Shown: positions 8,289 to 17,300 of the stretch, one piece after another
Position numbering within the stretch: position 1 is the stretch's first letter
Layout of the letters: every line of letters starts with the position of its first letter
NCBI GenBank assembly: GCA_043101605.1
Contig: JBICIG010000003.1
Location: forward strand, 1 to 64,000
Origin: JBICIG01 sp043101605
GTDB lineage: Bacteria; Planctomycetota; Phycisphaerae; Phycisphaerales; UBA1924
Direction of reading: 5' to 3'
Length of the DNA stretch: 64,000 bases
Program-made: the position numbers and the translations under genes
The notes under the pieces: model-generated
Database searches by the model: none
The model's input: the letters and a program-made list of their open reading frames with translations, nothing else
Told to the model about the DNA's origin: nothing

Positions 8289-9017
8289 TCAGTCGAGCGC
8301 GGCGTTCAGGCGAGCGAGGCTTTCCAGCCCGACGGCTTCGAGCATCGCTGCGGTTTCTCGCTCGAGGGCCGCGGGATCTTCGAGCAGGGCGCCGATCTCG
8401 TCCTCGTGGAGGTAGAAGTCCCATACGAGGGGTGGGTGGTTGCGGGCGAGGTTGTCTTCGCTGGCGCGTTTCTGGTGGATGAGCGACTCGCCGTAGCCCA
8501 TGCGGATCGTCATGAGGTCGGTGAGTCGTTCGTAGGCGCGGACCCATTCGCGTTGCGGGCCGTCGGGATCGGACATCATCGCGTCGTATCGCTCGCCGAG
8601 CGTGACCAGATCGCGCGTGCTCATGCGTGCGTAATGGAGGGCGTGCATGAGCTCGTGGGCAAGCAGCCCCTCGATGATCTGGTCGAGGTCGGGGTGTTCT
8701 TCGAGGAAGATGAGCTTGTTGAGGTGGACGACCGCGCCCGAGACATCGGCCAGGCCCGAGAGCGCGGGCGAGGTCTGCCCGAGCCCGCCGAGGTCGCCCA
8801 CGATGACCTCGATCGTGGTGTCCTCAAGTCCGTAGCGGACGCGGATGTCTTCGGCGGCGCGATCAACCCGCCACAGCTCCCGACGGAGCGTGCTCTCTTC
8901 CTCGCGGTGGGCGGTGTCGACGCGGAAGATCGTGTCGCCCCGCTCGATGCTGATGCAGGCGGGCACGATCAGGGCGATCAGGGCGAGCGTGGTCGGGAGC
9001 GTCACGGGGCGTGGCAT
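8289..9017 (-). CDS. Lipoprotein with HExxH zinc-protease motif
   Basis: A 242-residue putative metallopeptidase. The signal ends at a lipobox-like VPAC with Cys21. The centre holds HELMH at residues 121-125, the HExxH zinc motif, on a helix (IIEGLLAHELMHALHY). A downstream Glu that could be the third ligand is not obvious; the conserved WVRAYERLTDLMTIRMGYGES helix is a candidate. The upstream part (RVRYGLEDTTIEVIVGDLGG) looks like the beta-sheet edge of a gluzincin-type fold. The ATG at 9017 has AGGAGC nine bases upstream. It sits 26 bases downstream of nuoD and is probably co-transcribed with it, an unusual partner. Peptidase activity is inferred only from the motif. Confidence 0.75.
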   Translation of the reverse strand: MPRPVTLPTTLALIALIVPACISIERGDTIFRVDTAHREEESTLRRELWRVDRAAEDIRVRYGLEDTTIEVIVGDLGGLGQTSPALSGLADVSGAVVHLNKLIFLEEHPDLDQIIEGLLAHELMHALHYARMSTRDLVTLGERYDAMMSDPDGPQREWVRAYERLTDLMTIRMGYGESLIHQKRASEDNLARNHPPLVWDFYLHEDEIGALLEDPAALERETAAMLEAVGLESLARLNAALD

Positions 9018-9043
9018 GCGCAAAGCTCCTGGCCGGGGCCGGC

Positions 9044-10333
9044 TCAGCGATCCAGCTCGGCCGCGACGATGTTGAGCGAGCCGAGGATCGCGACGATGTC
9101 GGCGAGCTGGTGGCCCTCGGTGAGCTTGCTCATGATCTGGTAGTTGATGAAGCTCGGGGGGCGGGTCTTGGCGCGCCAGGCGCGGGGGGAGCCGTCGGAG
9201 ACGAGGTAGTAGCCCAGCTCGCCGTTGGCGGTTTCCTGGGCGGCGTAGCACTCGGCGACGGGGGGTTCCCAGCCGCGGTTGGTCATGATGAGCTCGAAGT
9301 GCTGGATGAGTCCCTCGATGGAGCCGTAGACATCGGCCTTGGAGGGCTTGACCATCTTGCTGTCGGCAAAGGCGTCGACGGGTCCGCCGGGGATGTTGTC
9401 GATGAGCTGCTCGATGATGCGGACGGCCTGCTTGACCTCTTCGATGCGGACGAGGAAGCGCGCGTAGACATCCCCGTCGCTGCAGATGGGGACGGAGAAC
9501 TTGACGGCTTCGGCGCCCTGCCCGTCCCAGTTGTCGGCGTAGCAGAGGTAGGGCTCGTCCTTGCGGAGGTCGCGCTTGACGCCGGCGGCGCGGGCGAGGG
9601 GTCCGCTGACGCTCCAGGCGATGGCCTCGTCGCGGGTCATGGTGCCGATGCCCTGGGTGCGGTCCATGAAGATGCGGTTGCGCTCGACGAGCTTCTCGAT
9701 GTCGCGGATGGCGCTGGGGAGGTCGTCGCGGATGAAGCTCTTGACCATGCGCTTGAAGACTTCCTCGTCTGGGAGGTCCTTCATGAGCCCGCCGACGCGG
9801 GTCCAGTCCGGGTGGAAGCGCTGTCCGGAGACATAGTCGCAGAGGTCGTAGATCTTCTCGCGGGGGTTGAAGCCGTAGAGGAAGCCGGTGAAGGCGCCGA
9901 GGTCGAGGGCGGCGGCGCCGATGTTGAGCAGGTGGTCCTGGATGCGGCCGAGTTCGGCCATGATGGTGCGGAGGACCTTGCAGCGCGGGGTGATGTCGAT
10001 GCCGAAGAGCGTCTCGACGGCGTGGTGCCACGCAATGTCGTTGCTGATCGGGCTGAGGTAGTTCATCCGGCTGACGATGGTGACATACTGGTTGTAGTCG
10101 AGGTGCTCGCCGAGCTTCTCGAACCCGGAGTGGAGGTAGCCGATGTGGGGTGTGCAGCGGGCGATGCGCTCGCCGTCGAGCTCGATGACCAGGCGCAGGG
10201 TGGTGTGCGTCGCGGGGTGCTGGGGCCCGAAGTTGAGGACCCAGCGGTCGCCGGTGTCGACATGCTGCTCGAGGTAGCGGGTGTTGTCGGCGTCGACGCC
10301 CAGGGCGTCGGCGGGCTTGATGGTGAACGGCAC
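9044..10333 (-). CDS. nuoD: NADH-quinone oxidoreductase subunit D
   Basis: The 49-kDa subunit of complex I (429 residues). With NuoB it forms the quinone-reduction chamber at the end of the Fe-S chain. Recognised blocks are NFGPQHPATHTTLRL (about residues 34-48), IGYLHSGFEKLGE, MNYLSPISNDIAWHHAVE, RELGRI-like AELGRIQDHLL, and the C-terminal PPSFINYQ with SLNIVAAELDR. The length is normal for separate NuoD, not a NuoCD fusion. The start is a GTG at 10333, with AAAGGGGA upstream, and a TATAGT box at 10384-10389 gives a leader of about 45 bases. A lipoprotein-protease gene follows 26 bases downstream instead of nuoE. Confidence 0.96.
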   Translation of the reverse strand: MPFTIKPADALGVDADNTRYLEQHVDTGDRWVLNFGPQHPATHTTLRLVIELDGERIARCTPHIGYLHSGFEKLGEHLDYNQYVTIVSRMNYLSPISNDIAWHHAVETLFGIDITPRCKVLRTIMAELGRIQDHLLNIGAAALDLGAFTGFLYGFNPREKIYDLCDYVSGQRFHPDWTRVGGLMKDLPDEEVFKRMVKSFIRDDLPSAIRDIEKLVERNRIFMDRTQGIGTMTRDEAIAWSVSGPLARAAGVKRDLRKDEPYLCYADNWDGQGAEAVKFSVPICSDGDVYARFLVRIEEVKQAVRIIEQLIDNIPGGPVDAFADSKMVKPSKADVYGSIEGLIQHFELIMTNRGWEPPVAECYAAQETANGELGYYLVSDGSPRAWRAKTRPPSFINYQIMSKLTEGHQLADIVAILGSLNIVAAELDR

Positions 10334-10383
10334 GGAGTCGTCCCCTTTCGGCTTTGAGAGTGCAAGGCCCCCGGCGGGAGGGC

Positions 10384-10389
10384 ACTATA
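10384..10389 (-). promoter_or_regulatory. Candidate -10 box for nuoD
   Basis: TATAGT on the minus strand, five of six matches to TATAAT. It stands out in the divergent 142-base gap between nuoD and the GT2 gene, and would give a leader of about 45 bases containing the nuoD ribosome site. Confidence 0.5.
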
Positions 10390-10475
10390 GGATCCGGGCC
10401 CGGGGTCGGTGTGGCGGGCTCCGGGAGGGCGGCGGGCGAGCCCCGCGGAGATTCCGTCCGAGCCGGGGAGTCTGG

Positions 10476-11780
10476 ATGCATCGAGCGATCGTCTGTCTCA
10501 GGCCCGGGAAGTACCTCGAGTGGGTCGGCGAGCGGGTCGCCGCGGCGGTCGGCGGGCCAGAGGGCGCGTCGGGCGGGCGGGTGAGCCTGGTGCTGGCGCC
10601 GGGGGTCGACCCGGAGCGGGCGGGCATCGCCGGGCTGGGGGGTGAGCGGGGCGCGGAGGGCGTGGAGCTGGTCCGGATCCGCCCGGGGCGGGGGCTGGCG
10701 GGGGTGCGGGCGTTCGCGTGCCCGGCGCAGCGGCGGGCGATGGCGGTCTACGAGGCGCTCCGCGAACTGGACGCCCGGGCGCCGATCGGCGAGATCGTCG
10801 TGCTCGATGAAGCCGGCGAGGGGTTCTTCCTCGCGTGCGCGCGGGCGAGCGGCTGTGCGTTCGCGGATGCGGCGATCCGGTGCGAGCGAGCGGTGGTCGA
10901 GGAAGATCGGCACGCGGGAGACGCGCGCACGCCCTGGACCCTCCGCGACCTGGTCGTCGATGCGATGCAGCGTCATTCGTCGGCCGGGGGGGAATGCGAT
11001 CCGGGCGCGCGCGACGCGGAGGAGGTCTCGGTCGTCATCCCGCACTTCAATGACGGCGTGCACCTTGAGGAGGCGGTCGCGTCGCTCGAAGCGCAGTCGC
11101 TTCGGCCGCGTGAGATCTTGCTGGTCGAGGACGGCTCGACCGATGCCGACAGCCTGCGCGTCGTCGAGTCGCTGGACCGGGCGGGCCGCGTGCGCGTGGT
11201 TCGGCAGGAGAACCGGGGGCTGGCGGCGGCGCGGAACACGGGGTGGCGAGCGTGCGACACCGAACTCGTTGCGTTCCTGGATGCCGACGATGTGGTGATG
11301 CCCGGGTGGCTCGCATCGTGCGCGCGGGCGATCGGTCGGACGGGCGCGGCCGCGGCGGCGCCGATTGTCGCGACCTTCGACGACGATCCGGGCACGATCA
11401 CGGGCGGGTGGTGCCCGGTGGCGTTCGACGCGGCGCTGCTGGGGGTGATGAACGCGGGCGTGCCGGGCTCGGGCGCGGTGCTGCGGCGGGCGGCGCTGGA
11501 GGGGGTCGGCGGGTTCGATGAAACGATGTCGGCGTACGAGGACTGGGCGCTTTCGGCGGCGCTGGCGGCGCGCCGCGAGTCGCTCGCGGTCGTGCCCGAG
11601 GCTCTCTTTCGGTACCGCCAGCGGGCGGGGTCGCTCATCCGGCGGACGGGCCGACCGAATCATGACCGCTGGCGGGCGATCATCATCGCTCGGCACGGCA
11701 TCGGGGACGACGGGCGCGTGGCGCAGGCGCTGCTCGATGAGATGAGCCGACTGCGCGGGCGGCTGAAGCGTCAGCGCTGA
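10476..11780 (+). CDS. Family 2 glycosyltransferase with N-terminal extension
   Basis: A 434-residue protein. Residues ~184-400 are a GT-A (GT2) transferase: VSVVIPHFN at the nucleotide-binding strand, LVEDGSTD, the NRGLAAARNTGW helix, the metal-binding FLDADD (about residue 270), and the acceptor-side GGFDETMSAYEDW with the catalytic ED. The first ~180 residues are not a known transferase domain. They read as alternating strands and helices and may be an accessory domain. The ATG at 10476 has GGGGAG upstream. It probably transfers a sugar for the surface polysaccharide built by the following genes. Its 3' end overlaps the converging GT2-GT4 gene by ten bases inside a perfect palindrome. Confidence 0.85.
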   Translation: MHRAIVCLRPGKYLEWVGERVAAAVGGPEGASGGRVSLVLAPGVDPERAGIAGLGGERGAEGVELVRIRPGRGLAGVRAFACPAQRRAMAVYEALRELDARAPIGEIVVLDEAGEGFFLACARASGCAFADAAIRCERAVVEEDRHAGDARTPWTLRDLVVDAMQRHSSAGGECDPGARDAEEVSVVIPHFNDGVHLEEAVASLEAQSLRPREILLVEDGSTDADSLRVVESLDRAGRVRVVRQENRGLAAARNTGWRACDTELVAFLDADDVVMPGWLASCARAIGRTGAAAAAPIVATFDDDPGTITGGWCPVAFDAALLGVMNAGVPGSGAVLRRAALEGVGGFDETMSAYEDWALSAALAARRESLAVVPEALFRYRQRAGSLIRRTGRPNHDRWRAIIIARHGIGDDGRVAQALLDEMSRLRGRLKRQR

Positions 11781-11782
11781 CG
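11769..11782. other. 14-base palindrome shared by two convergent stop codons
   Basis: CGTCAGCGCTGACG is its own reverse complement. It contains the TGA of the plus-strand GT2 gene (11778-11780) and the TGA of the minus-strand GT2-GT4 gene (11773-11771), so both proteins end in Gln-Arg. Confidence 0.85.
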
Positions 11783-14293
11783 CGAGACCAGTTCGGCCGG
11801 TTCGGACGCCGCGGGCGTGGTCTCCACGCGGAGTTCCGGGCGCTCGCGGGCGGGCGCTGCGGCGCGATTCCCCGGTGCGGGCTTGGGCTCGGCGACGCGG
11901 GTGGAGGTGTCGGCGGGCTGGGCGGCGTTCGGGCGGAGCAGGCGGTAGAGCAGGCTCGACTTGAGCCGCACGACGATCTTGTGGGAGCGCGAGTTGCGGA
12001 TGTCGTCGAGTTCGCGGCGGAGCCTGGCGGCGCGGGCGTCGGCGTTGCGGCGGAGCCGCAGGCGATCGCCCTTGAGCTTGGCGATGCGACGCTCGAGGCG
12101 TTCGAGTTTCTCGGCGGCGGTCGCCAGTTCCTGCTGCATCTCGGTGCGTTTGGTCCAGAGGTTCTCGTTGAGGGTGTTCAGGCGGATGTAGTCGAGCCCG
12201 CGGGTCGCGAGTTCGCGGGCGAGCGGCTCGGCGGGGAGGGCGCGGGGGGCGCTGGCGTGCAGGTCGATGGCTCGGTCGAAGAGTTCGATCATGCGCGCGC
12301 CCATCGCGTCGAGGGTGAAGCGGTCGAGGATGCGCGCGCGCGAGGCGTCGGCCATGCGTCGGCGGCGGTCGGGGTCGAGGATGAGCCCGAGCAGGGCCTC
12401 GGCGTAGGGTGTGGGTTCGTCGGCGAGTTCGCAGCCCTTGGCGGCTTTGGGGAGCAGCACGCCGCAGCCCTTGGCGACGAGTTCGCGCTGCCCGCCGACA
12501 TCGGCGCCGACGATCGGCACGCCGGTCGCCATGGCTTCGAAGAAGACCAGCGGGATGCCCTCCCACTTGCTGGGCAGGAAGAAGACATCGGCGGCGGCCA
12601 TCAGGTCGCGCATGCGGTCGGGGGCGACCTCGCCGAGCAGGGTGACGCGCTTGCGGAGCTTGTCGGCTTTGAGCCGGGCGGTCAGGGCGGAGCGGTCGGG
12701 CCCGTCGCCGGCGACGATCGCGTGGAAGTCGACGCCCGCGTCGTCGGCGCGTTTGGCGAGTTCCTTCATCGTGCGTGCAAAGACCAGCGGCTGCTTCTGG
12801 TCGCACAGCCGACCGGCGTAGAGGATGAGCGGGGTCTCGTCGCCGAGGCCCAGTTCGGCGCGTGTGGCGGCGCGGCGGTCGGGGTCGGGCTTCCACTCCT
12901 CGGGGTCGACATTGATGGTGCACGACTCGATGCGCGATGCGTCGGCGCCGCGGTCGATCATCCAGTGCTTGATGTGCTCGGAGGCGGTGATGTTCAGATC
13001 GAGCAGTTCCTGCGTGCCCGCGGCGTAGCGCGGGTAGCCGCCGGACTTCCAGTACTCCTCTTCCATGTGGACATAGTCGAGGTACGCCGGCTCGGGGCAG
13101 ACGGTGCGGAGCGCGGGCAGGAGGTGGTAGGCGAGCTCGGAGTTGGTGACGAGCACCGCGTCGGGGCGGCGCGAGTCGATGAGGTGGCGCAGGGCCCAGG
13201 GCATGTCGGCCGGGTCGACATAGTGCTCGAGCAGGAAGACATCGGGCGTGTAGCGGGTGAACTCCGGGAGCCAGGTGTGATGGGCGTGGTTGGTCGCGAC
13301 GACCGTGACCTCCCAGCCTCGCTCGGTGAGCTGGCGGACGAGGTCGAGGTTCCACTTGTCGGCGCCGCCCATGCGGAGCCACGGGACGACCATGAGCAGG
13401 CGGCGGGCCATTTTCTCGAGCGGGTTGGTGAATGGGGCGTCGAGGCGCAGCGGCTCCATGGGCTGGTGCCAGGTGCGGGCGATGCGCGGGAACCCGTCTT
13501 CCCAGAGGTTGGCGTACCTGGCTTTGAGCTTGTCGTGGAAGCCGGTCTGGTTGGGGCCCTGGTCCCAGTTGGACCACGACGAGCCGTGGTTGCCGCGTCT
13601 GCGGTACCAGTTGAGGTACTCGGGGATGGTGTTGCCCCAGTGTCCCTTGCTGGCGGCGGCGAGCCAGAATTCCCAGTCCTCGAGCCCGCCGCGGTTGGTC
13701 TCGTCGAATCCGCCGACCGCCTGCCAGACGCGCTTGCGGACGACGGAGGTGGGATCGACGCTGTTCATGGAGAGGAAGCGGCGTGGCTTGTGGAAGCCGT
13801 GCTTCCAGAGGTAGGCGTGGTGCCCGAAGCCGGTGGACCAGCCCTTGACGAACCCGACGCCCGGGTGGGCGTGGAGGTACATCACGCACTTCTCGAGGAA
13901 GGTGGGCTCGATGAGGTCGTCGGAATCGAGCATGCAGACCAGTTCGCTGCGGGCGGCGGTGTAGCCGGTGTTGCGCGCGGCGCTCAGGCCCTTGTTGACC
14001 TCGTGGTCGATCACGCGGATGCGCGGGTCGCGGTCGCGGTAGGGTGCCAGCCCGGCGAGGGCGTCGGCATCGGTGGAGCCGTCGTTGACGATGAGCCACT
14101 CGAAGCTCTGGAGCGACTGGGCGAGGACGGTGCGCGCGGTTTCCTCGAAGATGTCGGGCGCGGTGTTGTAGAAGGGCGTGACGATGGTGACCGACGGGGG
14201 CGCGTCGGTCTCGCGCGCGGGCGCGTACCCGAACGGCGGGCGTCCGGGCGAGCCGGGCGGGCAGGAGAAGTCCGGGTTGCGTGGGTCGATCAC
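11771..14293 (-). CDS. Bifunctional GT2-GT4 glycosyltransferase with coiled coil
   Basis: An 840-residue fusion. Residues ~34-260 are a GT-A transferase (VTIVTPFYN, LIVNDGSTD, CMLDSDD, GGFDETNRGGLEDWEFW). Residues ~295-690 are a GT-B family 4 transferase with the N-terminal RRLLMVVPWLRMGGADKWNL and the donor-site LILYAGRLCDQKQP. The E-x7-E segment follows (EGIPLVFFEAMATGVPIV, about residue 577). Residues ~705-765 are a Lys/Arg/Leu coiled coil. The tail is Pro/Ala-rich. This layout suggests one enzyme that adds two successive sugars. The start is GTG 14293, preceded by GGAGGGAAC. A TATGAT box overlaps the stop of the upstream methyltransferase gene, so it may have its own promoter as well as read-through from the operon. 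Confidence 0.9.
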   Translation of the reverse strand: MIDPRNPDFSCPPGSPGRPPFGYAPARETDAPPSVTIVTPFYNTAPDIFEETARTVLAQSLQSFEWLIVNDGSTDADALAGLAPYRDRDPRIRVIDHEVNKGLSAARNTGYTAARSELVCMLDSDDLIEPTFLEKCVMYLHAHPGVGFVKGWSTGFGHHAYLWKHGFHKPRRFLSMNSVDPTSVVRKRVWQAVGGFDETNRGGLEDWEFWLAAASKGHWGNTIPEYLNWYRRRGNHGSSWSNWDQGPNQTGFHDKLKARYANLWEDGFPRIARTWHQPMEPLRLDAPFTNPLEKMARRLLMVVPWLRMGGADKWNLDLVRQLTERGWEVTVVATNHAHHTWLPEFTRYTPDVFLLEHYVDPADMPWALRHLIDSRRPDAVLVTNSELAYHLLPALRTVCPEPAYLDYVHMEEEYWKSGGYPRYAAGTQELLDLNITASEHIKHWMIDRGADASRIESCTINVDPEEWKPDPDRRAATRAELGLGDETPLILYAGRLCDQKQPLVFARTMKELAKRADDAGVDFHAIVAGDGPDRSALTARLKADKLRKRVTLLGEVAPDRMRDLMAAADVFFLPSKWEGIPLVFFEAMATGVPIVGADVGGQRELVAKGCGVLLPKAAKGCELADEPTPYAEALLGLILDPDRRRRMADASRARILDRFTLDAMGARMIELFDRAIDLHASAPRALPAEPLARELATRGLDYIRLNTLNENLWTKRTEMQQELATAAEKLERLERRIAKLKGDRLRLRRNADARAARLRRELDDIRNSRSHKIVVRLKSSLLYRLLRPNAAQPADTSTRVAEPKPAPGNRAAAPARERPELRVETTPAASEPAELVSRQR

Positions 14294-14344
14294 CGCTGGT
14301 TCCCTCCGTCAGCGTGAGACCGGGGCTCGTGGGCCCGGGCCGAG

Positions 14345-14350
14345 ATCATA
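14345..14350 (-). promoter_or_regulatory. Candidate -10 box for the GT2-GT4 gene
   Basis: TATGAT on the minus strand, five of six matches to TATAAT. It overlaps the stop codon of the upstream methyltransferase gene and leaves a leader of about 45 bases. Confidence 0.4.
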
Positions 14351-17300
14351 GATCAGACGCCCGCGCGGGTTCGGCCCGCGTGTCGGGAGCGTCCGTGGTT
14401 GATGCGGGTCGATCGTTGGGATCGCCCGCGCGTTCGGCCGATGCGGCCGGGGTGTGTTCGTGAGTTGATTCGAGCCGTGCGAGCAGCGACCGGCGCTGCT
14501 CGGCGTTCCAGCGGAGCGCATCGCGCACGCGGGCCGCGTCGGCGGCGAAAGCGGCGAGGCGCTGGTCCCGCTCGGCGAGCGCGGCGGCGAGTTGCCTGAT
14601 CCGCTCGCCCGCTTCGCCCAGGCGCTCGCGCAGCGCGGCGTGCTCGTCGTTCCGCCGGGCGAGGAGTTCGTGGAGGCGCTCGACCTGCTGCTGACGCGCT
14701 TCGGCGGCGTGGGCGAGAGCGGCGGCGTGCTCGGCGGTACGCGCCGCGTGTTCCTCGGCGGCGGCCCGCTGACGCTCGAGCCACTCCCTGGCGCTCGCGA
14801 GGCGATCGATCTGCTCGCGGAGCGTCTCGTTGGCGCGACCGATCCGATCGATGGACTCGAGCAGCGCGGGGTGGCGCTCGGCGAGGCGGTCGGCCCGCTC
14901 GCGGGTGGCGTCGCGCTGCGATTCGAGCCACGCCCGGGCCTGTTGTGAGGCATCGAGTGCCGACTGCAGGCGCTCGATCATCTGGCGGTGGGCGGCGATG
15001 GCATCGCCCGAACCGGCGCGGATCGACGCGAGTTCGTTTGCGAGCGATTCGATGCGCGAGGACAGGGCGGCGATCGTTTCATCGCGGCGCACGATGGCTT
15101 CGTCTCGTCGGGCGATGGCGTCATCCCGGCGGGCGATCGCGTCGCCGGATTCAAGCCGCTGTCGCAGGGAGGCGATCGCGTCGTCCTTGCGTTCGATCGC
15201 GTCGAGCAGTTCGCGGCGGGCCTGCTCGCTCGCTTCGAGGCGGGCGCGGAGGGCTTCGACCGATCCGCGCGTGGCGCCGGAGGAGGCGTGCAGCCGGGCG
15301 CGGAGTTCCTCGTTGGCGGCGCGGAGTTCGTCGAAGCGGGAGGTGAGGGAAGCGATCGTGCCGCGGAGGTCGGCGATGGTCTCGCCCTGGCGGTCGGCGA
15401 AGCGTTTGAGTTCCTCGCGGGCGGCCGAGAGGCGGTCGATGGTGGCGCCCTGCTGTTCGAGCGCCTCGGCCCGCTGATCGAGCGTGCGCTGCAGGTGGTC
15501 GAGGCGTTCCTCCAGGCGTGTGCGGGTTTCGAGGAGGGCGTCGCGTTGGGCGGCGAGCTTGTCGGTGTGGTCGCGCTGGCGCTGGTAGGCGGTGCGGAGG
15601 CGCCCCCGCTCGCGGTCGAGCCAGGTGCGGATCTCGGTGAGGCGTTCGACGCGTCGGCGGTGATCGGCGAGCGTGCGGTGATGAGACTTGGTCCACGCGA
15701 GCCCGGGTCGGCGGTCCCAGTCGTCGAGCCAGAGCAGGGCGTTGGCGCAGCGCGACGCGAGTTCGACGAGCGTGGCGAGGTCCGGGAGCCCGAAAGGCAT
15801 GGGCGTGTCGGGATCGCCCCAGACATTGAGCCAGTCGGCGTGGAGGACGCGGTGGGCCTCGTCGAGGGCGCGGCGCCAGTGCGCGCGGGCCGCGTCGCGC
15901 TCGCCGGCGCCGGCGTCGATCAGCCCGGCGAGGAAGAGCGCGTCGCAGGTCTTGCTCGCGAGCAGCGGGCTGAAGCGGAGGACATCGAGCTCGGCGCACG
16001 CAAGGAAGGCGTCGCGGGCGGGGGAGTGCTCGCCGCGCGCCAGCAGCAGGAGCCCGCGGGCGTAGCGGTTGCTGATGCGCCAGCGCCAGCCGTGGGGCGA
16101 GTCCTCGGCACGCTGGTCGAAGTCGTCGAGGCGATCGAGGAGCGAGGCCAGTTCGGCGGGGGTCGCGTCGGCGTCCTCGAGCAGGCGGTAGGCGAGGACG
16201 CAGAGGGCCGCCCCCTCGTCGGGCGAGCCGGGGCGGGCGGCCTCGAGCGCGCGCGTCGCGATCGACTCGACGAGCGTGCGTTCGGGCGAGCGCATGCCCA
16301 TGGAGATCATCGCGGGCAGAAGCCAGGGGTTGTCGTGGTCGCGGGCGTAGTTGCCGACATGGAAGCCTTCGACGGCGGAGAGATCGGGGTAGCTGGTCTC
16401 GCGGTAGCCCCGCTTGTCGGCGGCGATGGGGTCGCGCGCCAGGACGACGAGCACGCGGTCGGCGTCGTCGGCGTCTTCGAGCGTGCCGTCGGGCGCGGGC
16501 GAGCGGAGCGTGGTCCGGCGCGGGGTGTCGCCGCCGTCGCGGCCGAGTTGCTGCGCCCAGGCGCGCTCGGGAAGGAAGCCGGCGCCGAGGCGGGCGAGCA
16601 GGGCGTCGATCGCGTGCGCGCCGGGGCGGCCCCCGACGATCAGCCGACCGCTGGGCGTGAGGACGCGGCGGATCTCGGCGATCGCGCGGTCGCTGAGCTG
16701 ATCGAACAGATCCATCGCGACGATCGCGTGCGCGGAGCGGTCGGCGAGAAAGGAGAGGTCGTCCGGCGTGCCGACGCGGTGCTCGACGAGCCCTCCGACC
16801 GAGGCGTTGCGGGCGCGGGCGGCTTCGGTGACCGCTTCGTGCGCCTCGAGCCCGATGATGCGCGACGCCTGGGAGGCGTGGGCGAGGATGGCGCTCGACC
16901 AGCCGAGCCCGCTGGAGAGATCGAGGACGGTGTCGCCCGGTCGGGTCATCGCCGCGGCTCGGAGCATCCGCTCGGAGGCGGCTTCGGCGGCGCGGGAGCG
17001 CTCGCGCGGGATGTCGCGGTAGCGTTCGAGGTTCACATCCAAGCCGCGCGGCGGCTGGATGGCGGGGGTCTTCTCCAGCAGCAGCGTGATCTGCCAGGGC
17101 TCGTGGTCGATCGCTTCGAACGAGACCAGTCGCTGGGCGAGCGGGTGGCGCGACAGCCCGGCTTCGAAGAAGCGTTCCTCCCACCAGGCGCGGTCGCGGA
17201 TCGCCAGGTGCCAGCGCCGGTCGCGGTCGGGGGTGGTCGCGAGTCGGACGAAGACACTCCGGCGGGCGACGCGGGCGAGTTCGCCCAGGGCCCGCGGCAC

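Noticed and set aside
8289..14099. An uninterrupted minus-strand reading frame of 1936 codons spanning several genes
   Set aside because: Stop codons are rare in every frame at this GC content. The long frame crosses nuoD and the GT2 gene in a wrong frame and is Arg/Pro/Ala-rich there; only its ends coincide with real genes.
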